Below are positions 36,905 to 45,011 of a DNA stretch of 49,361 bases, piece by piece. The stretch is from Bacillota bacterium (GTDB lineage Bacteria > Bacillota > Clostridia > Saccharofermentanales > Fastidiosipilaceae). Below the pieces are notes generated by a model. That model was not told the DNA's origin, did not search any database, and saw only the letters and a list, made by a program, of their open reading frames with translations. Every line of letters starts with the position of its first letter. Within the stretch, counting starts at the first letter, position 1. The position numbers and the translations under genes were made by a program. The stretch spans positions 1-49,361 of the forward strand of contig JASGUW010000150.1 in the NCBI GenBank assembly GCA_030055235.1, written 5' to 3'.

Positions 36905-36955
36905 TGAAACGGTGAGTGAAGCGGTTAGCGGTGAGTGAAGCGGTTTGTGAAGTGT
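36905..36955 (+). repeat. Short tandem repeat behind the aroEK stop codon
   Basis: CGGTGAGTGAAGCGGTT occurs twice in tandem within 10 bp of the stop codon, flanked by shorter variants of GTGAAGCGGT. The motif resembles the one behind the ABC pair at 25190-25215. Confidence 0.7.
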
Positions 36956-37039
36956 TGATCTGCACTCCGGACGGCGATTACATCCGGTAGGCAGTCGAAA
37001 GCTGTCACAAGACAGTCGCAAGCTGTCGAGAGCGTAAAA

Positions 37040-37262
37040 TTGCTTGCAGTCGTGGGGCAATATCGACTTTTTTGTACACCGCTTGCGCAAATATTTCGAT
37101 ATTGCCCGGATCGCGGGGCAATACCGGCTTTTTTGTCCACTCTCTGGTCAAAAACTTCGATATTGCCCGATCTGCGGGGCAATACCGGCTTTTTTGTCCA
37201 CTCTCTGGTCAAAAACTTCGATATTGCCCGATTCGCGGGGCAATACCGGCTTTTTTGTCCAC
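37040..37262 (+). repeat. Hairpin repeat array, family B
   Basis: Three 61-bp tandem units and a decayed fourth at the left. In each, TATTGCCC pairs with GGGCAATA (for example 37100-37107 with 37116-37123), followed by CCGGCTTTTTTGTCCA, then CTCTCTGGTCAAAAACT before the next. On the plus strand each looks like an intrinsic terminator and could end transcription from aroEK. The array meets family C head to head at a perfect inverted repeat. Confidence 0.92.
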
Positions 37263-37276
37263 ATACGGTTTTCTAA

Positions 37277-37487
37277 GTGGACAAAAAAGCGAGTTATGTC
37301 AGCGAAGAGTGACACAACTCGAAAAGTTGGCAAATCCATCCTCGATTTGGACAAAAAAGCGAGTTATGTCAGCAAAAGGTGACACAACTCCAAAAGTTGG
37401 CAAATCCACCCTCGATTTTGACAAAAAAGCGAGTTGCGTCATCAAAAGGTGACACAACTCCAAAAGTTGGTAAATCCGTCCAGTGTG
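37277..37487 (-). repeat. Hairpin repeat array, family C (three copies)
   Basis: Three 70-bp units in the orientation opposite to those at 11851. Stems are at 37291-37301/37310-37320, 37361-37371/37380-37390 and 37431-37441/37450-37460. The right arm TGACACAACTC is invariant, while the left arm reads GAGTTATGTCA twice and GAGTTGCGTCA once, each one mismatch from perfect pairing. Each is preceded by GACAAAAAAGC. The 140 bp between this array and the next gene carry only its leader. Confidence 0.92.
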
Positions 37488-37626
37488 CAAATTTTGCTCC
37501 CCCGCAGCCTCCAAAGAAAACGAAAAACGAAAATCACCGTACCCGGTTTCTGCTTTCTGTATCCTGGCAGTCACCCGCAGCGGCTGTTTTTGCGTAGAAT
37601 AGTCCCCAGGAAAAGAGGTTATATAG

Positions 37627-38640
37627 ATGATTCTTGTTCTTAAATCCGGCACGAGCCCCGAAGCGCTTGAGGAACTCTGTGTATGGCTGCGCCACTTCGG
37701 CGTCCAGACCAACCCGATTATCGGCAGTGAGATGAGCGTGGTCGGCCTGGTTGGCGACACTTCGGCGATCGACATTGACCAGGTGCGCCAGCACGAGCTC
37801 GTCGAACGCGTGATGAAGGTGCAGGAGCCCTACAAGCGCGCGAACCGCCGCTTCCACCCCGATGACACGATTGTCGAAGTCGATGGCGTCGCGATCGGCG
37901 GCCCCGACATCGTCCTGATCGCCGGCCCCTGCTCGGTCGAAAGCGAAGAGCAGATCGCCGGCATCGCGCGCCAGGTGCAGTCGAGCGGAGCGAAGCTGCT
38001 GCGCGGCGGCGCCTTCAAGCCGCGCTCGTCCCCCTATGCCTTCCAGGGATTGAAGGCCGAAGGTCTGCTCTATCTCAGCCATGCCCGCGAGCAGACCGGG
38101 CTGCCCCTCGTCTCCGAAATCACGAACGTTTCGCAGATTGAGATGTTTGAGTCGTACGTCGACATCTTCCAGGTCGGCACGCGCAACATGCAGAACTTCG
38201 AGCTGCTCAAACAGCTGGGTCAGACACGCAAGCCCGTGCTCCTGAAGCGCGGCTTCATGAACACACTCGACGAGCTGCTGATGAGCGCCGAGTACATCAT
38301 GAGCGGCGGCAACGACAAAGTCATCCTCTGCGAGCGCGGCATCCGCACCTTTGAGACGGCGACACGCAACACCCTCGACGTCTCGGCCATCCCGGTCCTC
38401 AAGCGCCGCAGCCACCTGCCGGTCATCGTTGACCCCTCGCATGCGGCCGGCGATGCCTGGCTCGTCTCCTCACTGTCGAAGGCCGCGATCGCTGCCGGCG
38501 CCGACGGCCTCATCATCGAGGTCCACAACGACCCCAGCCGCGCCCTCTCCGACGGCCAGCAGTCGCTGACACCGGCCGCCTTCGACGCCCTCGTGCCCGA
38601 ACTGCGCCGCGTCGCCGAAGCGGTCGGCCGCCGCATCTAG
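37627..38640 (+). CDS. aroF: DAHP synthase, type I-beta, copy 2
   Basis: The 337-residue paralogue of the enzyme at 33238 has the same layout: an N-terminal ferredoxin-like regulatory domain and a barrel with [34 protein letters not shown] and IVDPSHAAG. The catalytic core is conserved, but the N-terminal domains differ strongly ([14 protein letters not shown] against [14 protein letters not shown]), as expected for isozymes under different feedback control. AAAGAGG precedes the ATG by eight bases. It heads a tight aroF-aroB-aroA-aroC run, so this copy probably feeds the common pathway or phenylalanine while copy 1 is tied to tyrA. Confidence 0.95.
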   Translation: MILVLKSGTSPEALEELCVWLRHFGVQTNPIIGSEMSVVGLVGDTSAIDIDQVRQHELVERVMKVQEPYKRANRRFHPDDTIVEVDGVAIGGPDIVLIAGPCSVESEEQIAGIARQVQSSGAKLLRGGAFKPRSSPYAFQGLKAEGLLYLSHAREQTGLPLVSEITNVSQIEMFESYVDIFQVGTRNMQNFELLKQLGQTRKPVLLKRGFMNTLDELLMSAEYIMSGGNDKVILCERGIRTFETATRNTLDVSAIPVLKRRSHLPVIVDPSHAAGDAWLVSSLSKAAIAAGADGLIIEVHNDPSRALSDGQQSLTPAAFDALVPELRRVAEAVGRRI

Positions 38641-38644
38641 CGCC

Positions 38645-39733
38645 GTGATCGCCCTGACACTGCCGACGGCCGGCCGCCAGTCGGAGATCCGCATTGCCCG
38701 CGGCCTGCTGCACAGCGAAGCCGCGCCCCTCGTCGCCGCCACCGTCCCCGGCCGCCGCGCCCTGATCGTGAGCGACACCAATGTCGAGCCGATCCACCTG
38801 GCCCCGCTCGCCACGGGCCTGCAGCAGGCCGGCTTCACCACCCTCTCGCTCGCCCTCGAGCCCGGCGAACAGAACAAAACCGCGGCCTCCCTCGAGCGTA
38901 TCTACCGCGCCTGTCACCTGGCCGGCCTGACGCGCCGCGACACGATCATCGCCCTCGGCGGCGGCGTCATCGGCGACCTGGCCGGCTTCGCGGCCGCCAC
39001 CTGGCAGCGCGGCATCTACCTGGTGCAGGTCCCGACCACCCTGATGGCCCAGGTCGACAGCTCGGTCGGGGGGAAGACCGCGATCGACATGCCCTATGCC
39101 AAAAACACTGTCGGCGCCTTCTACCAGCCCCACGCCGTCCTGGTCGACCCCGACACGCTCGCCACGCTGCCCCCGGCCCGCCTCTCCGACGGCCTCGCCG
39201 AGGTCGTCAAGTACGCCGCCATCCGCGACCCCGGCCTCCTCGACCTCCTGGAAAACCGCAGCCTTGCCGACCTCGACTACGCTACTCTCGTCGAGCGCTC
39301 CATCCGGACAAAGGCCGACTATGTCCTGGCCGACGAATTCGACCAGGGCCTGCGCATGCAGCTGAACTTCGGCCACACCCTGGGCCATGCCATCGAGCAG
39401 CTGACCGGCTACGAAGCCTACTTCCACGGCGAAGCCGTCAGCATCGGCATGATGCTCGCCCTGCGCCTCGGCGCCGAACTCGGCATCACGCCGCCGGAAC
39501 TCATCGACCGCCTGGGCCGCCTGCTCAGCGCGCTGGGCCTGCCCACCACGCCGCCGCCCCTGCCGGCTGAGCGCCTGCTCGGAGCCGTCCGCGGTGACAA
39601 AAAACTCCTCGGCGATTCCCTGAACCTCATCCTCATCCGCGAGCTCGGCCAGGCCATCATCCACCCCCTGAGCCTCAATGAACTGGCCATAGTTTATGCG
39701 AAGCTCCCGCCGCCCCCCGGAGCCCCCTCGTGA
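38645..39733 (+). CDS. aroB: 3-dehydroquinate synthase
   Basis: The 362-residue NAD- and metal-dependent enzyme converts DAHP to 3-dehydroquinate. Motifs are EPGEQNKT, GGGVIGDLAGFAAATWQRGI, the Lys-rich site VDSSVGGKTAID, DGLAEVVKYA, NFGHTLGHAIE and HGEAVSIGM, carrying the expected metal ligands. The start is GTG, four bases after the preceding stop codon, with no clear ribosome site, so it probably relies on coupling. The end overlaps aroA by four bases (GTGA). Third codon positions are extremely GC-rich here. Confidence 0.95.
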   Translation: MIALTLPTAGRQSEIRIARGLLHSEAAPLVAATVPGRRALIVSDTNVEPIHLAPLATGLQQAGFTTLSLALEPGEQNKTAASLERIYRACHLAGLTRRDTIIALGGGVIGDLAGFAAATWQRGIYLVQVPTTLMAQVDSSVGGKTAIDMPYAKNTVGAFYQPHAVLVDPDTLATLPPARLSDGLAEVVKYAAIRDPGLLDLLENRSLADLDYATLVERSIRTKADYVLADEFDQGLRMQLNFGHTLGHAIEQLTGYEAYFHGEAVSIGMMLALRLGAELGITPPELIDRLGRLLSALGLPTTPPPLPAERLLGAVRGDKKLLGDSLNLILIRELGQAIIHPLSLNELAIVYAKLPPPPGAPS

Positions 39734-40968
39734 TCCCACTGCGACTCGGGCCCGCGCCGCTCGCCGGTACCGTCCGCGTGCCGCCGTCCAAGTCCATCGC
39801 CCACCGCGTCCTGATCGCCGCCTGGCTTGCCGCCGGCCGTGACATCCAGGAAGCCGGCCGCCGCACTGGCCTCGACCCCGCGCTCTCGGACGACATCGCC
39901 GCCACCTGGCGCTGCCTGGCCGCGCTCCAGGACGACGCGCTCCGGCCCCGGATCCTGGACTGCGGCGAATCCGGCTCGACCCTGCGCTTTCTCATCCCGC
40001 TGGCCGCCGCGCTCGGCACGCCCGCCCGCTTCGTCGGCCGCGGCCGCCTGCCGCAGCGCCCGATTGCGGCGTACGGCACGACCTTCGCAGAACAAAAAAT
40101 CCAAATGACGCCCAGCGGCTCCGACTACCTGCCGCTCGAACTCACAGGCCGCCTCCAGGCCGGCCACTTCCAGATCGTCGGCGACGTCTCCTCCCAGTAC
40201 ATCACGGGCCTGCTGTTTGCCCTGCCGCTGCTGGACGGTGACTCGACGCTCGAGCTCACGACGCCGCTCGCCTCTGCCGCCTATGTTGACCTGACGCTTG
40301 GCACCCTGCGTGACTTTGGCATCACGGTTCTGGAGTCCGGCACGGGCTGGCGGATCCCCGGCAGACAGCGATATGTGTTTTCTGCGAAGCTCGCCGTCGA
40401 GCCCGACTTCAGTCAGGCTGCCTTCTGGCTGGTGGCGCGTTTTCTGGGCCACGATGTGAGCGTGGTTGACCTGCCTGAGTCGAGCTATCAGGGTGACCGG
40501 GCCGTGCGCCCGATCCTCGCCGCCCTTGCCGGTTCGGACAGCGTCTGGCCCGGTCTGGAGCGGGGTCCTGAGGGCTTTTGCCTGGATGCCGATGAAATTC
40601 CCGACCTCATCCCGGTCCTCTCACTGGCGCTGGCCCTGACGCCCGGCAGCCACCGGGTCCACAACGCCGCCCGCCTGCGCATCAAGGAGTGCGACCGCCT
40701 GGGCGCCAGCTGCCGTATGCTCGAGACGCTTGGCGTCCGGGTCCATGAGGCGGAGTCGGAGTTCTGGATCTGGGGCCGCCCGGGGCCGTTCCGCGGCAAG
40801 CAAGCCGTTTCGGCGTCCGGCGACCACCGCATGGCGATGTGCTGGGGCGTGGCGGCCACGCTCTGTGACGGCCCGCTCGAGCTTGACGACGGCAGCGTGG
40901 TTACGAAGAGCTATCCGGATTTCTGGGACGACTACCGCCGCCTGGGCGGCAGCGCCGTCCTGCTTTGA
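39730..40968 (+). CDS. aroA: 3-phosphoshikimate 1-carboxyvinyltransferase (EPSP synthase)
   Basis: The 412-residue enzyme joins shikimate 3-phosphate and phosphoenolpyruvate. Motifs are PPSKSIAHRVLIAA, GESGSTLRF (most relatives have GNSGT), RPI, GDVSSQYITGLLFALPL, EPDFSQAAFW, DEIPDLIPVL, RIKECDRL and SGDHRMAM. The GTG start overlaps the aroB stop, a typical coupling arrangement. The protein is slightly shorter than most relatives, and it is the sixth step of a pathway almost wholly encoded here. Confidence 0.95.
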   Translation: MIPLRLGPAPLAGTVRVPPSKSIAHRVLIAAWLAAGRDIQEAGRRTGLDPALSDDIAATWRCLAALQDDALRPRILDCGESGSTLRFLIPLAAALGTPARFVGRGRLPQRPIAAYGTTFAEQKIQMTPSGSDYLPLELTGRLQAGHFQIVGDVSSQYITGLLFALPLLDGDSTLELTTPLASAAYVDLTLGTLRDFGITVLESGTGWRIPGRQRYVFSAKLAVEPDFSQAAFWLVARFLGHDVSVVDLPESSYQGDRAVRPILAALAGSDSVWPGLERGPEGFCLDADEIPDLIPVLSLALALTPGSHRVHNAARLRIKECDRLGASCRMLETLGVRVHEAESEFWIWGRPGPFRGKQAVSASGDHRMAMCWGVAATLCDGPLELDDGSVVTKSYPDFWDDYRRLGGSAVLL

Positions 40969-40980
40969 GGAGAATGTGTC

Positions 40981-42111
40981 ATGGCATCCTACTGGGGACA
41001 GCAGCTTCATATCAGCATCTTCGGTGAATCGCACAGCCGCAGCGTCGGCGTTGTCATCGACGGACTGCCGCCGGGTGAGTTTTATGACGAGGACCTGATC
41101 CTGGCCCAGATGGTCCGCCGCGCGCCCGGCCGCCAGCAGTGGTCGACTGCCCGCACTGAGGCCGATGTGCCAGAAGTTCAGTCCGGCGTCTTCCGCCAGC
41201 GTACGACCGGCACGCCGCTCGCCGCCCTGATCCGTAACCGTGACACGCGTTCTCAGGATTATGAGGATCTCATCGCCCTGCCGCGGCCCGGCCACGCCGA
41301 CCTCACCGGCCTGATGCGCTATGACGGGGCGAACGACCCCCGCGGCGGCGGCCACTTCTCCGGCCGCCTGACCGCCCCGCTCTGTTATGCCGGCGCCGTC
41401 GCGATCGGCATCCTGAAGCGCCGCGGCGTTTCGGTGCACGCCCATATTTCGAGCATTGCCGCTGTTTCGGATGCGGCGCTCGACCCGGCTGCGCCCGACC
41501 TGGCCGCCCTTGAGGCTGCTGCTCAGGCGCCCTTCCCCGTCCTCGATCCTGCGGCAGGGGAGCGGATGCTCGACGTTATCGCCCAGGCAAAGTCCGACCT
41601 CGATTCCGTCGGTGGCATCGTCGAAGTGGTCGCGACCGGTTTCCCTCCCGGTATCGGCGACCCCATGATGGGTGGACTCGAGCCGCGCATCGCTTCGCTC
41701 ATCTATGCCGTTCCCGCGGTCAAGGGCCTCGAATTCGGCGCCGGCTTTGGCGCCACGCTGCGCCGCGGCTCCGAAAACAACGATCCTCCCGTGCTGCTTG
41801 ACGCCGCGGACGGCAGCCGACGCATCCGCCTGGCCAGCAACCATGGCGGCGGCGCCGACGGCGGCATCTCGAACGGCATGCCCCTCGTCTGCCGTGTGGC
41901 GATCAAGCCGACGCCCTCCATCGCGAAACCGCAGCGCTCTGTCAACCTTGAAAGCCTGAGCGCTGAGGAGCTGGTCGTCCGTGGCCGCCACGATCCCTGT
42001 ATTGTGCCGCGTGCGGTTCCCGTGCTCGAGGGCGCCGTCGCCATCGCCCTGCTCGACAGCTGGCTCGCTTCCGGCCGCTTCGTCCGCGCCGCCGACCTGC
42101 CGTCCGAGTAG
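40981..42111 (+). CDS. aroC: Chorismate synthase
   Basis: The 376-residue enzyme uses reduced flavin to make chorismate from 5-enolpyruvylshikimate 3-phosphate. The N-terminal signature GESHSRSVGVVIDGLPPG has the conserved catalytic His. RPGHADLTGLMRY and the RGGGHFSGR flavin segment follow, and GADGGISNGMPL and RHDPCIVPRAVPV are also present. GAGGAG lies eight bases before the ATG, 12 bases after aroA. It ends the contiguous run aroF-aroB-aroA-aroC; a small 5-bp hairpin (42125-42138) follows, weak as a terminator. Confidence 0.96.
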   Translation: MASYWGQQLHISIFGESHSRSVGVVIDGLPPGEFYDEDLILAQMVRRAPGRQQWSTARTEADVPEVQSGVFRQRTTGTPLAALIRNRDTRSQDYEDLIALPRPGHADLTGLMRYDGANDPRGGGHFSGRLTAPLCYAGAVAIGILKRRGVSVHAHISSIAAVSDAALDPAAPDLAALEAAAQAPFPVLDPAAGERMLDVIAQAKSDLDSVGGIVEVVATGFPPGIGDPMMGGLEPRIASLIYAVPAVKGLEFGAGFGATLRRGSENNDPPVLLDAADGSRRIRLASNHGGGADGGISNGMPLVCRVAIKPTPSIAKPQRSVNLESLSAEELVVRGRHDPCIVPRAVPVLEGAVAIALLDSWLASGRFVRAADLPSE

Positions 42112-42488
42112 TCTTTCCAGCCGGAGCGGCTTTCCGCTTTGTGCGTTGCAGAGCAGGAGTAAATATCAACTTCCCTGCGCCATTGCGTGTCGCCGGCAAA
42201 TATTAAGTGCAGCCTCCCGCTGTTATCCTAAAACAGAGAGGCACGGTATTTTCTGTTTCAGAAAAGTGCGCATGGTGCAAAAATCTAAAATAGAAATCAG
42301 AAACGTCCGATTGGCTATGCGTTAGGATCGTTGACAGCCGTGAGACGGCATGAAGAAAACAGCCTATCTGAAAGCAGTGCTTTGGAGATGCAGCATAGAT
42401 AAAGAGTCATCATCAAGAGCTCAGAGGAGTAGTAGAGAGGGCACAGATAGATCGGATCCGACATTGGCGCAGTGTTCTGGACAGGTAG

Positions 42489-42794
42489 AAAGAAAGCAAA
42501 CTTACCGTACCCTGGTGGTGTGCGGAGAATGGTATGAATCGGAATGTCTTCTATTACTGGCAGCGCATGTTCAATGAACCGGAGTCCTGGAATCAGGCTG
42601 AGGAAGCAGAAGTGCTGCTACTTCATCCATTGACGCCGTTTTTGTGCACCTGGAACGATATGCAACAGATCATGAATCCCTCGACCTCACATACCGTTCA
42701 TCTCTCGAATGGCATCTGCGTAGACGCTCCGTCTTCATCCAAAGAAAACGATCTTCGGCGGCTGCTTTTGCTCCTGAAAGGGGCTGTGTCATGA
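42489..42794 (+). pseudogene. Remnant of IS66-type accessory protein TnpA
   Basis: Reading KLTVPWWCAENGMNRNVFYYWQ and, near the end, an NGICVDAPSSS-type segment with a Leu-rich helix, this frame has the layout of IS66 TnpA proteins (SGLTVxxWCxxNGI, YYYW, then a short C-terminal beta segment). An in-frame TAG lies just upstream (42486-42488), and a plausible N-terminal part (LAQCSGQ) is in another frame, so the gene is frameshifted. The stop overlaps an ATG as ATGA, the usual TnpA-TnpB junction, but the following frame ends after 24 codons and does not resemble TnpB. No transposase gene remains. The identification rests on motif memory. Confidence 0.6.
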
Positions 42795-42980
42795 GAATCA
42801 GGAATCCCAGTTATCTGACCGCCAGCCTCAGCCGTTTTTCACGTTCTCTTTTCAGGACAGCTTAACAAGTGTTGTTCGTACGACTGCTTCCTATCGATTC
42901 GTTTGCCGCCGCTTTGTGATAACGAATAAAAAAGAGAAAGCGGCGGTGCTGCGCCGCCAGTTGGGGTTAATGGCTGTGGC

Positions 42981-43436
42981 CAATTTTTTCGTTCCTGCCC
43001 GGATTTCGGGGCACCAGCGCAGTTTTTCCCCCTTGGCCAGAAATCGGAGTTTGTGCCCGATTCTGGGGCACAAACGGCCTTTTTTGGCCAGCCCTGGCCA
43101 ATTTTTTCGTTCCTGCCCCGTTTTCGGGGCACCAGCGCAATTTTTGTCCACCCTTGGCCAGAAATCGGGGTTTGTGCCCAGGTTTCGGGGCACAAACGGT
43201 CTTTTTTGGCCAGCAGTGGTCAATTTTTTCGTTCCTGCCCCGTTTTCGGGGCACCAGCGCAATTTTTGGCCACTCTTGGCCAGAAATCGGGGTTTGTGCC
43301 CAGGTTTCGGGGCACAAACGGCCTTTTTTGGCCAGCCTGGACAATTTTTTCGTTCCTGCCCCGCTTCCGGGGCACCAGCGCAATTTTTGTCCAGCCCCCA
43401 GTACAAAACTCTTCGATATTGCCCCCGAGACCAGTC
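42981..43436 (+). repeat. Hairpin repeat array, family A (three and a half units)
   Basis: Units of 118-122 bp start at 42981, 43099, 43221 and 43342. Each has hairpin I (TGCCCCG at 43114-43120 with CGGGGCA at 43125-43131 in unit 2) and hairpin II (GTTTGTGCCC at 43170-43179 with GGGCACAAAC at 43188-43197). Conserved linkers are CAATTTTTTCGTTCC, ACCAGCGCAATTTTTG, GGCCAGAAATCGGGG and CGGCCTTTTTTGGCC. The last unit keeps hairpin I, then changes to CGATATTGCCCC, a family B-like end. It lies between convergent genes downstream of aroC. The stretch 42112-42488 holds only scattered short hairpins. Confidence 0.95.
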
Positions 43437-43586
43437 CAAGGGACTTGGAAATGAGCTGTGCTGGAATTATTGTCAGCTGCTCCTGCGCACTTCTCTTTTC
43501 AACAGGCGAACTGACGGACCGTTTCCTATCTTTGTCACTTACAGATGTGATCCGTTCCGCACAGCGTCAAAGGACGAGTTATATCC

Positions 43587-44129
43587 TTATTCTTTATTTG
43601 AGATAATTCCCCTGCAGTTCCACTTAAGGACCGATTGATAGCCAAGTTTTCCATACCATTGTTCCAGTTGCGTATAGTGAATCCATGAGAGGTCGAAGCC
43701 TTCCTCACGAAGTGTGTCAGTCGCCTGTCTGACCATTTCAAGTCCTATTCCCTTTTTGCGGTACTCAGGAATGGTTCCGACACAGCCGGGTCCACCGATA
43801 TGCAAGCCCTGATGGCGACCCCAGTCACTCAGAATACAAAACGCAACAATTCTGTCTTCTGCCAGGGCGCAGAACACCTGTTCCTCCACACTGAAAAACT
43901 GCACCCAGTTTTCGTTTACCCTGGCGACCGCTTCGTGGAGTATATCGATGTTTCCGCAAAACTTGCCGAAGGAAATCGCTTCTGGACAATCAAATACCAC
44001 TTCTGGGGACTTGTTCTTTCGCAAATCCATAACCAATTCTGTGAAAATTCGTTCCTCAGGCATTCCACTGATACTGGTATCCTGGAAAAAACCGGGATAC
44101 ATGCTGTCAAACAATTCCTTATAAGTCAT
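43587..44129 (-). CDS. GNAT-family N-acetyltransferase
   Basis: The product of about 180 residues has an acetyl-CoA-binding segment VGTIPEYRKKGIGLEMVRQA near residue 120 and the closing YGKLGYQSV, typical of GNAT acetyltransferases. The substrate, a small molecule or protein amino group, is not evident. I put the start at the ATG at 44129 (MTYKELFDSMYPGFF), as the sequence before it looks non-coding, although the frame is open to 44210; no strong ribosome site is seen for either. Its codons are markedly more AT-rich than those of the surrounding aro genes, and it lies between a repeat array and a gene-poor stretch, which suggests acquisition by transfer. Confidence 0.8.
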   Translation of the reverse strand: MTYKELFDSMYPGFFQDTSISGMPEERIFTELVMDLRKNKSPEVVFDCPEAISFGKFCGNIDILHEAVARVNENWVQFFSVEEQVFCALAEDRIVAFCILSDWGRHQGLHIGGPGCVGTIPEYRKKGIGLEMVRQATDTLREEGFDLSWIHYTQLEQWYGKLGYQSVLKWNCRGIISNKE

Positions 44130-44752
44130 ATTCCAACTACCCCACCCCAAAGAAGCCTGTCTCTGAAATATCAATTGATTTATGCGCACATAATAGCTGT
44201 TTGGTCTCAACGAAAGAAGGAAGAGCGTTCAAGAAGCTTCCTGAATCGTCTTGGTCAGTTACTTTGAGAACGTAATTGAACTGTTGAAGACAGGGCTTGT
44301 GTCGAGCAGGAGGCAGCTCCTTTGCACCCTGTGCTTTTCAATAGAGTGCGTTGTTCAATGCAACTGCACTCAGGCTGAAAGTGCCGCTTTCTCTATTTCG
44401 CTGTATCCCGGAAGTGCAGGTCAGGCGCTCGGCGATTTATCGCAGCTTCATGCTTTCGCATGCTGTTCTTTCCGAGCTCACAGCATCATTCCATAAGCAG
44501 CTGTGTACAGGGGACGCCAGGCGTCAAAGCATGAAGCACTTGCGAAAGCAGCGAACAACCTCATCAATCGGAGCACTTTGTCTGGTCTTTTCAGATTGCT
44601 TGTATGCGTCGAATCCCTGCCGCGCCGTTGCTGGTGCACGCTCCCGCCTGTTTTGCCATCGGCCGTGCCCTCCTTTGCATTAAAAGCAGAAGTCTAACAC
44701 TGCTGTCACATTTTCCTGTTAACTCAATCCTACTCTCAATGGATACGGGGGC
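44130..44752. other. Intergenic stretch with no supportable gene
   Basis: I see no open frame with family resemblance, RNA gene or repeat here. It separates the GNAT gene from the pheA promoter. Confidence 0.4.
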
Positions 44753-44781
44753 TTGACAGGCAATCCAGAAAAGCATATTGT
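44753..44781 (+). promoter_or_regulatory. Promoter of the pheA leader
   Basis: TTGACA (44753-44758) and TATTGT (44776-44781) are separated by 17 bp, a near-consensus arrangement. Transcription would start near 44788, giving a leader of about 220 bases before pheA that contains a small open frame and several hairpins. Confidence 0.75.
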
Positions 44782-44845
44782 GTCGCTGTATTAAGCACTT
44801 AGAACAGTAGTACAAAGAAAGAGGGGCAAGGAATTGACGGAAGGC

Positions 44846-44995
44846 ATGCAAACAGTCGGCCATTTAGTTGATCTCCTCCCGGACAGCGGAGGATGCCACA
44901 CGGGGTTTCCGTACCATGGCGACTGGCAGCTGTATGGGCTTTGCAGTAGAATGGCGTGCGTGCTCGAGGGAATCGATACACAAATAACGAATTAA
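44846..44995 (+). CDS. Candidate small leader ORF upstream of pheA
   Basis: This is a 49-codon frame from ATG to TAA; an in-frame TTG at 44834 with AAGGA before it is an alternative start. Its middle reads GFPYHGDWQLYG, with four aromatic residues within ten, suggestive beside a phenylalanine biosynthesis gene. The stop overlaps AAGGA, the only ribosome-site-like sequence before pheA 17 bases later, so pheA translation could be coupled to it. The leader can fold hairpins such as TCCTCC/GGAGGA (44872-44892) and ACGG/CCGT. No T-run follows, so classical transcription attenuation is not supported. It resembles no family I know. Confidence 0.4.
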   Translation: MQTVGHLVDLLPDSGGCHTGFPYHGDWQLYGLCSRMACVLEGIDTQITN

Positions 44996-45011
44996 GGATC
45001 GGTTACGATAA

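Noticed and set aside
42350-42577. 75-codon frame before the IS66 remnant as an independent gene
   Set aside because: Its end overlaps the TnpA-like frame in another phase and part of it may be the frameshifted TnpA N-terminus; it is not an intact gene.
44788-45011. T-box riboswitch in the pheA leader
   Set aside because: The conserved T-box sequence and a terminator with T-run are absent.
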